Source of the DNA: Roseomonas aerilata DSM 19363
Lineage (GTDB): Bacteria; Pseudomonadota; Alphaproteobacteria; Acetobacterales; Acetobacteraceae
DNA length: 64,000 bases
Direction: 5' to 3'
Assembly (NCBI RefSeq): GCF_000711725.1
Contig: NZ_JONP01000020.1
Coordinates: 1-64,000, forward strand
Each line of letters opens with the position of its first letter. The stretch's first letter is position 1. Under the pieces are notes generated by a model that was not told where the DNA came from, did not search any database, and saw only the letters and a program-made list of their open reading frames with translations. The position numbers and the translations under genes were made by a program. This document shows, piece after piece, positions 35,571-44,879 of the stretch.

Positions 35571-35933
35571 TCAGGCCCCCGGCAGGCGCGCCAGCGCGGC
35601 GGTCAGGTCCTCGGGCGCATAGGGCTTGGCCAGGACCGGGATGCCCGCCAGCCGCTGCGGCAGGCCCGCCGCGCCGTAGCCGGAGGCCACCACGAAGGGC
35701 ACCTCCATGCGCAGCAGGGCGTCTGCCACCGGTTCCGAGGTCTCGCCCGCCAGGTTCAGGTCCAGCACCGCCAGATCGGGCTTGTCCTGCTCCAGCATGG
35801 CCAGGGCTTCGGCCACAGTGGCAACGGGGCCGAGAACCACGACGCCTGCATCGGCGAGCGTATCCTCGACCAGCATAGCAACCAGCGTCTCGTCCTCAAC
35901 AACCAGGACCCGTCGTCCGGTCAGGCTCGCCAT
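35571..35933 (-). CDS. Single-domain response regulator (FAT GUY-like)
   Basis: 120-residue receiver domain without an output domain. It has the acidic pocket VVEDE, the phosphoacceptor Asp in AVLDLNLAG and the lysine in LAKPY. The segment VPFVVASGYG corresponds to the FAT-GUY motif of alphaproteobacterial stand-alone receivers that shuttle phosphate for HWE-type kinases. No histidine kinase is next to it. It sits between the Bug-family gene and xdhA in the same direction, 57 bases before xdhA, with no link to xanthine oxidation evident. Confidence 0.85.
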   Translation of the reverse strand: MASLTGRRVLVVEDETLVAMLVEDTLADAGVVVLGPVATVAEALAMLEQDKPDLAVLDLNLAGETSEPVADALLRMEVPFVVASGYGAAGLPQRLAGIPVLAKPYAPEDLTAALARLPGA

Positions 35934-36053
35934 TCAGGCAGTCTCCGTCGGTTGCTTTTCCGCGCTGAACGCGGCGTTAAGCATCGGCGTGGCCTCAGGC
36001 CGCCCCCCTGTCAAGGGTGGCGGGGAGGAGACCCGAGGGGGATAACGGAAGGT
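35934..36053 (-). terminator. Possible hairpin after the Bug-family gene
   Basis: In the 120 bases between the Bug-family stop and the response-regulator start, the minus strand can fold CCGCCACCC with GGGGGGCGG (one A-G mismatch) around TTGACA. No T-run follows. The same segment may hold the response-regulator promoter. Weak evidence for either role. Confidence 0.25.
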
Positions 36054-37049
36054 TCAGTCCGCGTACTGCCCGGCCGCCTGGATGATCGGCCGCCACTTGG
36101 CGATGTCGGCCTGCCAGTAGGCGCGGTGGGCCTCCGGCGTCGCGCGCTCCTGGCTCACCGGGGCGGTGCCCAGCTCGGCGAAGCGGGCAACGAGCCGCTC
36201 GTCCCGCAGTGCCCCCTGCAGGGAACGGGAAAGGCGATTCAGAATGGCGGCGTCCGTGCCCTTAGGCGCGTAGAGGCCGTGCCAGACCGAAACCTCGAAG
36301 CCCGGCAGACCGGCCTCGGCGGCCGTGGGCAGCTCCGGTAGGGCGGCGTTGCGCTCGTTGGTCGTGACGGCGAAGGCGCGCACGGCGCCGGAGCGGATCT
36401 GCTGCGTCGTGTTGGTGGTCTGGTCGCACATCAGGTCCACCGTGCCGCCGATGAGGTCGGTCATGGCGGGGCCGGTGCCGCGGTAGGGAATGGTCGTCAC
36501 CTGGGTCTGCACCGCCGACTGGAGCAGCAGGCCGCAGAGGTGCGAGGCCGCGCCGACGCCGGCATTGGCGAGGTTGATGCTCTGCTTCTGCTCTCGGATC
36601 ACCCTCACCATCTCGGCGAGGTTGGCGGCCGGGAAGTCCTTCTTCGCGATGATCGTCATCGGCACCTCGGTGACGAGGCCGATCGGCTCGAAGCCGTTCA
36701 CCGGGTCATAGGCGAGGCGGCGGTAGAGCGTGGGGGTGGTGCCCATGCCGATGTGGTGCAGCAGCAGGGTATAGCCGTCCGGCCGCGCCTGGGCGACGCG
36801 CTGGGCGCCGAGCGTGCCGCCCGCGCCGCCGACATTCTCCACCACCACGGGTTGGCCGAGGTCGCGGGACATGAGTTCCGCCACAAGGCGCGTCACCACG
36901 TCGGTCGGCCCGCCGGCGGCGAAGGGAACGATGACGCTGATCGGCCGGTTCGGATAGCCGGCCTGGGCCCTTGCCAACCCCGGCAGCAGGGTGGTCGTGC
37001 CAAGGGCGGTGGCAAGCGCCAGGGCGCGGCGGCGCGTCAGCTGATTCAT
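36054..37049 (-). CDS. Bug family tripartite tricarboxylate transporter substrate-binding protein
   Basis: 331-residue periplasmic receptor of the TctC/Bug type. The signal peptide contains RRRALALATALG and ends at ARAQ. The mature protein starts with the family motif YPNRPISVIVPFAAGGPTD, followed by VVENVGGAGGTLGAQ and VPYRG-like TIPYRGTGPAMTDLIGG. The ligand may be a carboxylate or another small anion and cannot be predicted. Such genes are often orphaned from tctAB transporters in Acetobacteraceae and Burkholderiales, as here. Confidence 0.9.
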   Translation of the reverse strand: MNQLTRRRALALATALGTTTLLPGLARAQAGYPNRPISVIVPFAAGGPTDVVTRLVAELMSRDLGQPVVVENVGGAGGTLGAQRVAQARPDGYTLLLHHIGMGTTPTLYRRLAYDPVNGFEPIGLVTEVPMTIIAKKDFPAANLAEMVRVIREQKQSINLANAGVGAASHLCGLLLQSAVQTQVTTIPYRGTGPAMTDLIGGTVDLMCDQTTNTTQQIRSGAVRAFAVTTNERNAALPELPTAAEAGLPGFEVSVWHGLYAPKGTDAAILNRLSRSLQGALRDERLVARFAELGTAPVSQERATPEAHRAYWQADIAKWRPIIQAAGQYAD

Positions 37050-37091
37050 GAACCCGGGGTTCCCTCTTTATTGCAGGCAGGAAAGATAACG

Positions 37092-37117
37092 GGGCGGTCG
37101 CAGAAATGCGACTGCCC
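37092..37117 (-). terminator. Hairpin terminator after lepA
   Basis: An 11-bp stem with one mismatch (37092-37102 with 37107-37117) and a TTTC loop on the transcribed strand lies 35 bases after the lepA stop. It is followed by CCGTTATCTTTCC, a weak T-rich tract. It fits a Rho-independent terminator of modest strength. Confidence 0.55.
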
Positions 37118-37151
37118 TGTCAAGCCTGACGTAAAGGTCCCCTGGCCGCGC

Positions 37152-38957
37152 TCAGGAATCCATCTTCAGCGCGGCGATGAAGGCGCTCTGCGGGATCTCC
37201 ACCTTGCCGAACTGCCGCATGCGCTTCTTGCCCTCCTTCTGCTTGTCGAGGAGCTTGCGCTTGCGGGAGATGTCGCCGCCGTAGCACTTCGCCGTCACGT
37301 CCTTGGACATCGCGCCGATCGTCTCGCGCGCGATCACGCGGCCGCCGATCGCCGCCTGGATGGGGATCTTGAAGAGCTGGCGGGGGATGAGGTCCTTCAG
37401 CTTCTCGCAGATCGAGCGCCCGCGCCGCTCCGCCTGGCTACGGTGCGCCATGAAGGAGAGGGCATCCACCGGCTCGTTGTTCACGAGGATGCTGATCTTC
37501 ACGAGGTCGCCCTCCTCGTAGCCGTCCATCTGGTAGTCGAAGGAGGCGTAGCCGCGGGAGATCGACTTCAGCCGGTCGTAGAAGTCGAAGACCACCTCGT
37601 TCAGCGGCAGGCGGTACACGGCCATGGCGCGGGTGCCGACATAGGTCAGCTCCACCTGCTGGCCGCGCCGCTCGCTGCACAGGGTCAGGATGTTGCCCAG
37701 GTACTCGTCGGGCACGAAGATCGTCGCCTTGATCCAGGGCTCCTGGATGCTGTCGATCAGCGTCGGGTCCGGCATGTCCGCGGGGTTGTGCAGCTCCCGC
37801 TCCACGCCGCTGTTCATCCGCATCTTGTAGACGACCGAGGGCGCGGTCGCGATGAGGTCGAGGTCGAACTCGCGCGACAGACGCTCCTGGATGATCTCAA
37901 GGTGCAGCAGGCCGAGGAAGCCGCAGCGGTAGCCGAAGCCGAGCGCCGCCGAGCTCTCCGCCTCGAAGTGGAAGGAGCTGTCGTTCAGCCGCAGCTTGGC
38001 CAGGCTGTCCCGCAGTTTCTCGAAGTCGTCGGCATCGACGGGGTAGAGGCCGCACCACACCACCGGGATGGAGGGCTTGAAGCCCGCCAGCGGCTCGGCC
38101 GCCGGGCGGCGGTCGTCGGTGATGGTGTCGCCGACATTGGTGTCCGCCACGGTTTTGATCGCGGCGTTGATGTAGCCCATCTCGCCCGGCCCGAGCGATT
38201 CGACCCCCTGCATCTTCGGCCTGAAGACGCCGACGTGCTCGATGACATGGGTGGAGCCCGCCGCCATCATCCGGATCTTCTGCCCCTTGCGGAGCCGCCC
38301 CTCCTTCACCCGCACGAGGATGACGACGCCGAGATAGGGGTCGTACCAGCTGTCCACCAGCAGCGCCTGGGTCGGCGCCTCGGCGTCGCCCTTCGGCGGG
38401 GGCAGGCGGGTGACGATGGCCTCCAGCACGCCCTCGATGTTCAGCCCGGTCTTGGCGGAGATCATCACGGCATCATCCGCCGGCAGGCCGATCACGTCCT
38501 CGATCTGCTGCTTCACCCGATCGGGTTCCGCCGCCGGCAGGTCCACCTTGTTCAGGATCGGGACGATCTCGTGTCCCGCGTCCAACGCCTGGTAGACATT
38601 GGCCAGCGTCTGCGCCTCCACGCCCTGGGAGGCATCCACCACGAGCAGGCTGCCCTCGCAGGCGGCAAGGCTGCGCGAGACCTCGTAGGCGAAGTCCACG
38701 TGGCCGGGCGTGTCCATGAGGTTCAGGACGTAGTCGAGCCCGTCCTTCGCCCTGTAGTCGAGGCGCACGGTCTGCGCCTTGATGGTGATCCCGCGCTCCT
38801 TCTCGATCTCCATGTTGTCGAGCACCTGTTCCGTCATCTCGCGGGCGGAGAGGCCCCCGGTGAGCTGGATCAGGCGGTCGGCGAGCGTGGATTTCCCGTG
38901 GTCGATATGCGCGATGATCGAGAAGTTGCGGATACGGTCGAGCGGCGTGTCGGGCAT
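37152..38957 (-). CDS. lepA: Elongation factor 4 (LepA)
   Basis: 601-residue translational GTPase that acts on stalled or back-translocating ribosomes. The G motifs are HIDHGKSTL (G1), GITIKAQTV (G2), MDTPGHVDF (G3) and NKVDLP (G4). The C-terminal LepA-specific domain contains [19 protein letters not shown] and ends in [21 protein letters not shown] 38957 ([15 protein letters not shown]) is chosen over the longer open frame to 39062, which reaches into the divergent promoter region. Full length and monocistronic. Confidence 0.97.
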   Translation of the reverse strand: MPDTPLDRIRNFSIIAHIDHGKSTLADRLIQLTGGLSAREMTEQVLDNMEIEKERGITIKAQTVRLDYRAKDGLDYVLNLMDTPGHVDFAYEVSRSLAACEGSLLVVDASQGVEAQTLANVYQALDAGHEIVPILNKVDLPAAEPDRVKQQIEDVIGLPADDAVMISAKTGLNIEGVLEAIVTRLPPPKGDAEAPTQALLVDSWYDPYLGVVILVRVKEGRLRKGQKIRMMAAGSTHVIEHVGVFRPKMQGVESLGPGEMGYINAAIKTVADTNVGDTITDDRRPAAEPLAGFKPSIPVVWCGLYPVDADDFEKLRDSLAKLRLNDSSFHFEAESSAALGFGYRCGFLGLLHLEIIQERLSREFDLDLIATAPSVVYKMRMNSGVERELHNPADMPDPTLIDSIQEPWIKATIFVPDEYLGNILTLCSERRGQQVELTYVGTRAMAVYRLPLNEVVFDFYDRLKSISRGYASFDYQMDGYEEGDLVKISILVNNEPVDALSFMAHRSQAERRGRSICEKLKDLIPRQLFKIPIQAAIGGRVIARETIGAMSKDVTAKCYGGDISRKRKLLDKQKEGKKRMRQFGKVEIPQSAFIAALKMDS

Positions 38958-39074
38958 GTGGTTCCGGTGGCGGCGGGGGAGGCGCGGCTGGCCCGCACGT
39001 TCTTCCGGGGTCAGATAAGGCAGCCGGGCCCCGGGACCAAGCGCTGCCTTTCCTCTTGCCATCGGCCAACAGCA

Positions 39075-39109
39075 TTCGATATAGGTTTCGATATATCTAA
39101 ACCCTATCG
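39075..39109 (+). promoter_or_regulatory. AT-rich dyad, probable PadR operator/promoter
   Basis: TTCGATATA occurs twice, 12 bases apart (39075 and 39087). The segment also reads CGATATAGGTTT (39077-39088), a 10-base spacer, then AAACCCTATCG (39099-39109), an imperfect dyad. It ends ten bases before the PadR ATG in otherwise GC-rich DNA and overlaps a plausible -10 (TATATC). It fits autorepression by the PadR protein. Confidence 0.6.
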
Positions 39110-39118
39110 GAGAGCTTC

Positions 39119-39691
39119 ATGTTTCCCCATTTCCTCCGCGGCTCCTGGGACCCCGGCCGCCGCTTCCACCGCGACGGCCCGTTTTCCGGCCGCCATGAGC
39201 ACCAAGGCCACCACCGCCGTGGCCGCCACGGCGGGCGCTTCTTCGAGACGGGCGACCTTCGCCTCGTCATCCTGCGGCTGATCGCCGAGCGCCCGCGCCA
39301 CGGCTACGAGCTGATCAAGGCGATCGAGGAGCGGCTTTCCGGCGCCTATTCGCCGAGCCCCGGCGTGGTCTACCCGACCCTCACGCTCCTCGAGGAACTC
39401 GGCCAGATCGCCGTCGCCAGCACCGAGGGCGGCCGCAAGCTCTACGCAGTGACGCCCGAGGGCGAGCGCGTGCTGGCCGAGAGCAAGGGAGAGGCCGACG
39501 CCCTCTTCGCGCGCATGGACGCGGCGGCCGGCGGCCGGGCGGACGGCTCCGCCCTTCAGGCGGTGCGCGCCATGCACAACCTGAAGATGGCGCTCCGCCT
39601 CCGCCTCTCGCGCGGTGCCCTCTCGGAGGAACAACTCCGGCGCATCGTTTCCCTCATCGACCAGGCGGCCGTGGAGGTAGAGCGGGTATGA
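39119..39691 (+). CDS. PadR family transcriptional regulator
   Basis: 190-residue repressor. A His/Gly/Arg-rich N-terminal tail (about 1-45, HEHQGHHRRGRHGG) may bind metal. The winged helix follows: DLRLVILRLIAERPRHGYELIKAIEE and YSPSPGVVYPTLTLLEELG are the PadR recognition pattern. A C-terminal dimerisation helix runs through LKMALRLRLSRG. It is preceded by GGAGAG five bases before the ATG and overlaps the next gene by ATGA. Its coupling to a siderophore-interacting flavoprotein suggests iron- or haem-related control, with the histidine tail as a possible sensor; this last point is inference. Confidence 0.9.
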   Translation: MFPHFLRGSWDPGRRFHRDGPFSGRHEHQGHHRRGRHGGRFFETGDLRLVILRLIAERPRHGYELIKAIEERLSGAYSPSPGVVYPTLTLLEELGQIAVASTEGGRKLYAVTPEGERVLAESKGEADALFARMDAAAGGRADGSALQAVRAMHNLKMALRLRLSRGALSEEQLRRIVSLIDQAAVEVERV

Positions 39692-40512
39692 CCGACGCCA
39701 TCCCCGAGGCGCGGCTGGGCCGCCGCGTCCGCCACGAGCTGCGCCGCCGCGTGCTGGAGGTGCGGCGGGTGGAGCACCTCACCCCCCGCATGCTCCGCGT
39801 CACCCTCGGCGGCGCCGACCTGGAGGGCTTTCACAGCGCCTCCTTCGACGACCATATGAAGCTCTTCCTTCCCGTCCCGGGGCAGGACGAGCCGAGCATG
39901 CCGGTGATGGGGCCGAACGGTCCCGTCTTCGCGGAGGGCGCGCCGCGCTCGCCCGCACGGGACTACACTCCGCGCCGCCACGATCCGGTGCAGGGCGAGC
40001 TGGCGGTCGACTTTGCCCTCCACGCCGAGGGGCCGGCAACCGAGTGGGCCGCTGCCGTCAGACCGGGCGCGAAGCTCGGCGTGGGCGGCCCGCGCGGCTC
40101 CTTCGTCCTCCCCGACGACCTCGACTGGTACATCCTGGCCGGGGACGAGACCGCGCTGCCCGCCATCGGGCGCCGCCTGGAGGAACTACCCGCGACCGCC
40201 CGAGTGACCGCCATTATCGAGGTGGCCGATGCCGCCGAGCGGCAGGACCTGCCCGCCCGCCCCGGCCTCGAGATCCACTGGCTGGAGCGCAACGGCGCCC
40301 CGGCGGGCGAGGCCGAACGCCTCGAAGCCGCGCTCTCCGCCATCGCTATCCCTCCCGGTGAGGGGCACGCCTGGGTCGCCTGCGAGTTGGAGGCTGCCCG
40401 GCGGCTGCGGCGCGTCCTGACGGAGCATCACGGCCTACCGAAGGAGCGGGTGAAGGCCGCGGGCTACTGGCGCCGGGGAGCGGCGGCCTCCCACGAGGTG
40501 GTAGGGGATTGA
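39688..40512 (+). CDS. Siderophore-interacting protein (FAD-dependent ferric reductase)
   Basis: 274-residue cytoplasmic flavoprotein of the ViuB/SIP family that reduces ferric siderophores to release iron. The FAD motif is RDYTPRRHD, followed by VDFALHAEGPATEWAA and GPRGSFVLP. The NAD(P)H-side block is ILAGDETALPAIGRRLEELP, and the C-terminal KAAGYWRRGAAASHE is diagnostic. It is translationally coupled to the PadR gene. It converges on the AhpD-like gene with only seven bases between the stops. Confidence 0.92.
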   Translation: MTDAIPEARLGRRVRHELRRRVLEVRRVEHLTPRMLRVTLGGADLEGFHSASFDDHMKLFLPVPGQDEPSMPVMGPNGPVFAEGAPRSPARDYTPRRHDPVQGELAVDFALHAEGPATEWAAAVRPGAKLGVGGPRGSFVLPDDLDWYILAGDETALPAIGRRLEELPATARVTAIIEVADAAERQDLPARPGLEIHWLERNGAPAGEAERLEAALSAIAIPPGEGHAWVACELEAARRLRRVLTEHHGLPKERVKAAGYWRRGAAASHEVVGD

Positions 40513-40519
40513 GGGGGCC

Positions 40520-41098
40520 TTACCGCCGCCCAAGCATGTGGAACTCCACGTTCGGCCGCAGGTCCGTCGCATTCGCCAACCGGTTAGACATGGAGAAGAA
40601 GGCGGCAATGGCGCCGATGTCCCAGGCCTCGTCCTCGGTGAAGCCGGCGGCGGCGAGGGCCGCGTGGTCCTCCTCACCGACCAGGTGGGACGCAGTCCCG
40701 ACCTTCAGCGCGTAGTCCAGCATCGCGCGCTGGCGCGGCGGCAGCCCGGCCTTGCGGTAGTTCGTGGCGACGAGGTCCGCCACCAGCGGGTCCTTCGCCC
40801 GCACGCGCAGGATCGCGCCATGCGCCACCACGCAGTACTGGCAGGAATGCGCGGCGGAGACGGCCACGACGATCATCTCCCGCTCCGCCGCCGTCAGTCC
40901 CTCGCGCTTCTCCATGAGGGCGTCGTGATAGGCGACGAAGGCGCGGAACTCCGCCGGGCGGCGGGCGAGGAGGAGGAAGACGTTGGGCACGAAGCCCGCC
41001 TTCTCCTGCACGGCCAGGATCCGCTCCCGAATGTCCTCGGGCAGGGTGCCCAGCTCCGGCACCGGGTAGCGGAAGGGGCGGGGGGCGTCCTGCGCCAT
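40520..41098 (-). CDS. Peroxidase-related carboxymuconolactone decarboxylase/AhpD-like protein
   Basis: 192-residue alpha-helical protein of the AhpD-like group. The redox CxxC is in AAHSCQYCVVAHG, followed by the conserved histidine. EKAGFVPNVFLLLARRP and DEAWDIGAIAAFFSMSNRLAN match the uncharacterised peroxidase-related subfamily. Probably reduces peroxides or relays thiols. ATG 41098 has a strong ribosome site (AGGAGGA); the open frame to 41230 lies in the pheT 3' region and is not used. Confidence 0.88.
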   Translation of the reverse strand: MAQDAPRPFRYPVPELGTLPEDIRERILAVQEKAGFVPNVFLLLARRPAEFRAFVAYHDALMEKREGLTAAEREMIVVAVSAAHSCQYCVVAHGAILRVRAKDPLVADLVATNYRKAGLPPRQRAMLDYALKVGTASHLVGEEDHAALAAAGFTEDEAWDIGAIAAFFSMSNRLANATDLRPNVEFHMLGRR

Positions 41099-41153
41099 GG
41101 TCGAATCCTCCTGGGCGCCGGCGGGCGCGCGCAGGAGGGTTAGCACGGGCCGC

Positions 41154-43649
41154 TCAGCCCCGCAGCGTGGCCCCGGTCGCCTTGGTGACGGCCGCGACCA
41201 CCTTGGCGACGGCGGCCTCGATCTCCGCATCCGTCAACGTGCGCTCGCGGGGCTGGAGAACCACCTCCAGCGCCAGCGAGACCTTGCCCTCCGGCAGGCG
41301 GTCGCCGTCGTAGCGGTCGAAGAGGGAGACCTCCGCGATCAGCGCCCGCTCCGCCCCGCGCGCGGCGCGGAGAAGGTTGTCGGCGGGGGTGGTCGCATCC
41401 ACGAGGAAGGCGAGGTCGCGCCGCACCGGCTGGAAGGCCGGCAGCTCGGGCGCGGCCTTCTTCCGGCGCTTCGGCTCGGGGATCGAATCCAGCAGCACCT
41501 CGAAGGCGACTGCCGCCCCGTCGATGCCGAGCGCCGAGAGCACGCGCGGGTGCAGCTCCCCGAAGCGGGCAAGCGGCAGCTTCGGACCGCTCCGCAGCAC
41601 GCCGGATCGGCCGGGATGATAGAAGCCCGGCGCATCCGTCGTCACGGTCAGGGCTGCAGGCGACAGGCCGAGGGCGAGAAGCACGGCCAGGGCATCGCCC
41701 TTCGCGTCCAGCGCGTCCACCGCGCGGGAGGGTTCCAGCGGGTGGCGCGGCGTGTGGCCCAGCCGAACGCCGGCGGCCGTGGCGAGCTGCCCCTCCGGCG
41801 CCGGTGAAACGTAGGAGGCGCCGATCTCGAAGAGCGCCACATCCGGAATGCCGCGCGCGAGGTTGCGCCCGGCCGCCAGCAACAGCGTCGCGACCGGCGT
41901 GGGCCGCATCTGGTCGAGATCGGCGGCGATCGGGTTCTCCACCCGCAGCGCCTCCGGCACCTCGCCGAAGAGGGCGGCGGTCGCGCGGGCGGTGAAGCCG
42001 TAGGTCACGGACTCGGCCAACCCGCGGGCGGCGAGCAGCCGCCGCGCAACGCCCGCGCGCGACTGCCGCGGGGTGAGGGAGGGCAGGGGCAGGGGGCTCG
42101 CCACTGGCAGCGAAACGGAGGGAATGGCGTCCAGCCCCTCCAGCCGCAGCACCTCCTCCAGCAGGTCGCACTCTGCCTCGATCGTCTCGACCCCTTCGGC
42201 CGCCGCCGCGGCGCGGGCCGGGTCCAGCCCTGGTTCCTGCGCCAGTTCCGTGCCGCCCGCCCGATAGGCAGACGCAGAGGAAGCGACGTCATTGCGCCAG
42301 GAGGGGACGGAGACGGTCACCGAAGCGTCATCGCGCGCGGTCAGCCCAAAGCCGAGCGCCTCCAGCGAGGACACAGCCTTGTCCGGCCCAATCGAGGAAC
42401 CACCCAGCCCCGCGATGCGCTCGAAGCGCAGCGTCGCCTCGCGCTGCCAGGCGGGCTCGGCGCCGGCCTCCGAGATGCTGCTCGCCTCGCCGCCGCAGAG
42501 ATCGATGATCATCCGCGTCGCGGCTTCCAGCATCGCGCGCTGGGCGGCGGGATCAAGGCCGCGCTCGTTCCGCGCGCGGGCGTCGCTGTGGACCTGATGC
42601 CGCCGTCCGGTGAGGGCGATGCGCACGGGGTCGAAGAGCGCGCACTCGATGAAGACCTCGCGCGTGCTCTCATCGCAGCCCGTCGTCTCACCGCCGACGA
42701 TGGCGGCGAGGCTCTCCACGCCCGCCTCGTCGGCGATGACGATGTCCTCGGGCGTGGGGCGATAGGTCTTGCCGTTCAGCGCCAGGTACTCGTCGCCCTC
42801 GCGGCCAAGGCGCATCGTCAGCGTCTTCCCGCGCACCTTCGCCACATCGAAGACGTGCAGCGGGCGGCCGAGGTCGAAGGTGAAGAAGTTCGTCACGTCC
42901 ACCAGCGCGTTGATCGGCCGCAGGCCGATGGCCGCCAGCCGGTCCTGCATCCACTGGGGGGAGGGCCCGTTCGTCACGCCCCGCACCGCGCGGCCGAGCA
43001 CCTGGAGGCAGGCGCGGGGATCGTCGATCACCCACTCCAGCGGCGCCGGGTAGGCGGGCGCGACGGGCTCGGGGTTCCAGGGCTTGAGCGTGCCGATCCC
43101 GGCTGCCGCCAGGTCGCGCGCAACCCCGCGCACGGCCAGCGCGTCGCCGCGGTTCGGAGTCACGCTGATCTCGATCACGGGATCGCCGAGCTTCGCGTAC
43201 TCCGCGTAGGAGGCGCCGACGGGCGCGTCCTCCGGCAGGTCCACGATGCCGCTGTGGTCGTCCCCCAGCCCCATCTCGCGGGAGGAGAGCAGCATCGCCT
43301 CGCTCTTCACGCCGCGGATCTCGCCGGCCTTCAGCGTGATGCCCGTGCCCGGCACGAAGGCGCCGGGAAGCGCGGCCACGGCCTTCATCCCCGTGCGCGC
43401 GTTCGGCGCACCGCAGACGACGGAGCGGATGGTGCCGTCGCCGATATCGACCTTCAGCGCGCGCAGGCGATCCGCATTCGGATGCTGCACCGCCTCCACC
43501 ACATAGGCGATGCGGAAGGGAGCGAGGGCCGCCGCGCGGTCCTCCACGCCCTCTACCTCAAGCCCGATGGTGTTGAGCGTCGCCAGGATGCGCTCAAGCG
43601 GGGCGTCGGTGTCGAGATGGTCGCGCAGCCAGGAGAGGGTGAACTTCAT
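41154..43649 (-). CDS. pheT: Phenylalanine-tRNA ligase beta subunit
   Basis: 831-residue large subunit of the alpha2-beta2 synthetase. It has the N-terminal MKFTLSWLRDHLDTDAP, the EMAP/OB tRNA-binding domain (VCGAPNARTGMKAV), the B3/B4 editing domain (PNRGDALAVRGVARDLAA), B5 and the catalytic-like core (VTYGFTARATAALFG), and the C-terminal anticodon-binding FDX-ACB domain (FDRYDGDRLPEGKVSLAL). It starts three bases after the pheS stop. Confidence 0.97.
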   Translation of the reverse strand: MKFTLSWLRDHLDTDAPLERILATLNTIGLEVEGVEDRAAALAPFRIAYVVEAVQHPNADRLRALKVDIGDGTIRSVVCGAPNARTGMKAVAALPGAFVPGTGITLKAGEIRGVKSEAMLLSSREMGLGDDHSGIVDLPEDAPVGASYAEYAKLGDPVIEISVTPNRGDALAVRGVARDLAAAGIGTLKPWNPEPVAPAYPAPLEWVIDDPRACLQVLGRAVRGVTNGPSPQWMQDRLAAIGLRPINALVDVTNFFTFDLGRPLHVFDVAKVRGKTLTMRLGREGDEYLALNGKTYRPTPEDIVIADEAGVESLAAIVGGETTGCDESTREVFIECALFDPVRIALTGRRHQVHSDARARNERGLDPAAQRAMLEAATRMIIDLCGGEASSISEAGAEPAWQREATLRFERIAGLGGSSIGPDKAVSSLEALGFGLTARDDASVTVSVPSWRNDVASSASAYRAGGTELAQEPGLDPARAAAAAEGVETIEAECDLLEEVLRLEGLDAIPSVSLPVASPLPLPSLTPRQSRAGVARRLLAARGLAESVTYGFTARATAALFGEVPEALRVENPIAADLDQMRPTPVATLLLAAGRNLARGIPDVALFEIGASYVSPAPEGQLATAAGVRLGHTPRHPLEPSRAVDALDAKGDALAVLLALGLSPAALTVTTDAPGFYHPGRSGVLRSGPKLPLARFGELHPRVLSALGIDGAAVAFEVLLDSIPEPKRRKKAAPELPAFQPVRRDLAFLVDATTPADNLLRAARGAERALIAEVSLFDRYDGDRLPEGKVSLALEVVLQPRERTLTDAEIEAAVAKVVAAVTKATGATLRG

Positions 43650-43652
43650 GTC

Positions 43653-44735
43653 TCAGGCCGCGTCGTGCAGGGTGAAGGGGGAAAGCGGGCTGGTCGCGTA
43701 GTGGCGCAGCCAGCGAAGATCGGCCTCGTAGAAGGGCCGCAGGTCGGGGATGCCGTGCTTGAGCATGGTGATCCGCTCGATCCCCATGCCGAAGGCGAAG
43801 CCCTGCCACATGCGGGGATCGATCCCCGCATTGGCCAGCACCTTCGGGTGCACCATGCCGCTACCGAGGATTTCCAGCCAGTCGCCGCCCTGGCCCAGCT
43901 CGCCGGTCTTCCGGCTCCAGCCGATATCGACCTCCATTGAGGGCTCGGTGAAGGGGAAGTAGCTGGCACGGAAGCGCACCGGCAGGTCCGCGATGCCGAA
44001 GAAGGCGCGCAGGAAATCGACCAGCGTACCCTTGAGGTGGCCCATGTGGATGTCGCGGCCAATCACCAGCCCCTCCACCTGGTGGAACATCGGGGAGTGC
44101 GTGGCGTCATGGTCCGCGCGCCAGGTGCGGCCGGGCACGATCACGCGGATCGGCGGCTCCTGGGAGAGCATCGTGCGGATCTGCACGGGGCTGGTGTGGG
44201 TCCGCAGCACCGGGCGCCGGCCGCCCTCCTGCGCAGTCAGGTAGAAGGTGTCGTGGTCCTGCCGCGCCGGGTGGTGGTCGGGGATGTTGAGGGCGGAGAA
44301 GTTGTGCCAGTCGCCCTCGATGTCCGGCCCCTCGGCCACGGCAAAACCCATGGCGCCGAAGAGGGCGATCAGCTCCTCCATGGTGCGGGAGATCGGGTGG
44401 ATGCTACCAGCCTCTGGGCCCGCGGGCGGTGTGGGGCGCGGGGGCAGGGAAACGTCCAGCCGCTCCGCCGCCAGCCGCGCGTCCAGCGCGAAGGCTTCCA
44501 GCATCACCCGGCGGTTCTCGAGGGCGCGCTCGATCTCGCCTTTGAGCACGTTCACCTCGGCGCCGCGCGCGCGGCGCTCATCGGGCGGCAGGGCGCCCAG
44601 GCCCTTCAGCAGCGCCGTCACCTGCCCGCTCTTGCCCAGGGCGGCCACGCGCACGGCGTCCAGCGCCCGCAGGTCCTCTGCGCCGGCCATCGCGGCCTCG
44701 ATATCGGCGCGCAGCATGTCGAGGTCGTCAGCCAT
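43653..44735 (-). CDS. pheS: Phenylalanine-tRNA ligase alpha subunit
   Basis: 360-residue catalytic subunit. An N-terminal coiled coil ([18 protein letters not shown]) precedes the class II core: motif 1 around [22 protein letters not shown], motif 2 [16 protein letters not shown] with the aminoacyl pocket, and motif 3 [21 protein letters not shown] 44735 is the natural start; an in-frame codon at 44762 has no support. Two strong hairpins lie between rplT and this gene. Confidence 0.97.
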   Translation of the reverse strand: MADDLDMLRADIEAAMAGAEDLRALDAVRVAALGKSGQVTALLKGLGALPPDERRARGAEVNVLKGEIERALENRRVMLEAFALDARLAAERLDVSLPPRPTPPAGPEAGSIHPISRTMEELIALFGAMGFAVAEGPDIEGDWHNFSALNIPDHHPARQDHDTFYLTAQEGGRRPVLRTHTSPVQIRTMLSQEPPIRVIVPGRTWRADHDATHSPMFHQVEGLVIGRDIHMGHLKGTLVDFLRAFFGIADLPVRFRASYFPFTEPSMEVDIGWSRKTGELGQGGDWLEILGSGMVHPKVLANAGIDPRMWQGFAFGMGIERITMLKHGIPDLRPFYEADLRWLRHYATSPLSPFTLHDAA

Positions 44736-44797
44736 TCCCGAACCTGATCCTGATGGCGGCACGGATCGGCCGCGCCGGCGGGGGCCCCATATGCCAA

Positions 44798-44836
44798 GGG
44801 CCGCGCCGCCGGGGAATATCCCGGACAGCGCGGCCC
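44798..44836 (-). terminator. Two-part hairpin upstream of pheS
   Basis: GGGCCGCGC (44798-44806) pairs with GCGCGGCCC (44828-44836), and inside it CCGGG pairs with CCCGG around a 6-base loop, 14 bp in all. No T-run and no phenylalanine-rich leader peptide is visible, so classical attenuation is not supported. A pause, partial terminator or mRNA-stability element between rplT and pheS is possible. Confidence 0.35.
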
Positions 44837-44852
44837 CGGCGATCGTCTGCCT

Positions 44853-44870
44853 GAGGTCCCGGGGGACCTC
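44853..44870 (-). repeat. 18-base palindrome just after rplT
   Basis: GAGGTCCC-GG-GGGACCTC is a perfect inverted repeat nine bases after the rplT stop. It can form a short hairpin protecting the 3' end of the rpmI-rplT message. No T-run follows. Confidence 0.4.
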
Positions 44871-44879
44871 CGCCTCGGC

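Noticed and set aside
36540-39281. Rightward open frame of 913 codons opposite lepA and the Bug-family gene
   Set aside because: It is antisense to lepA, one of the most conserved genes known, and its translation is low-complexity His/Arg/Leu sequence.
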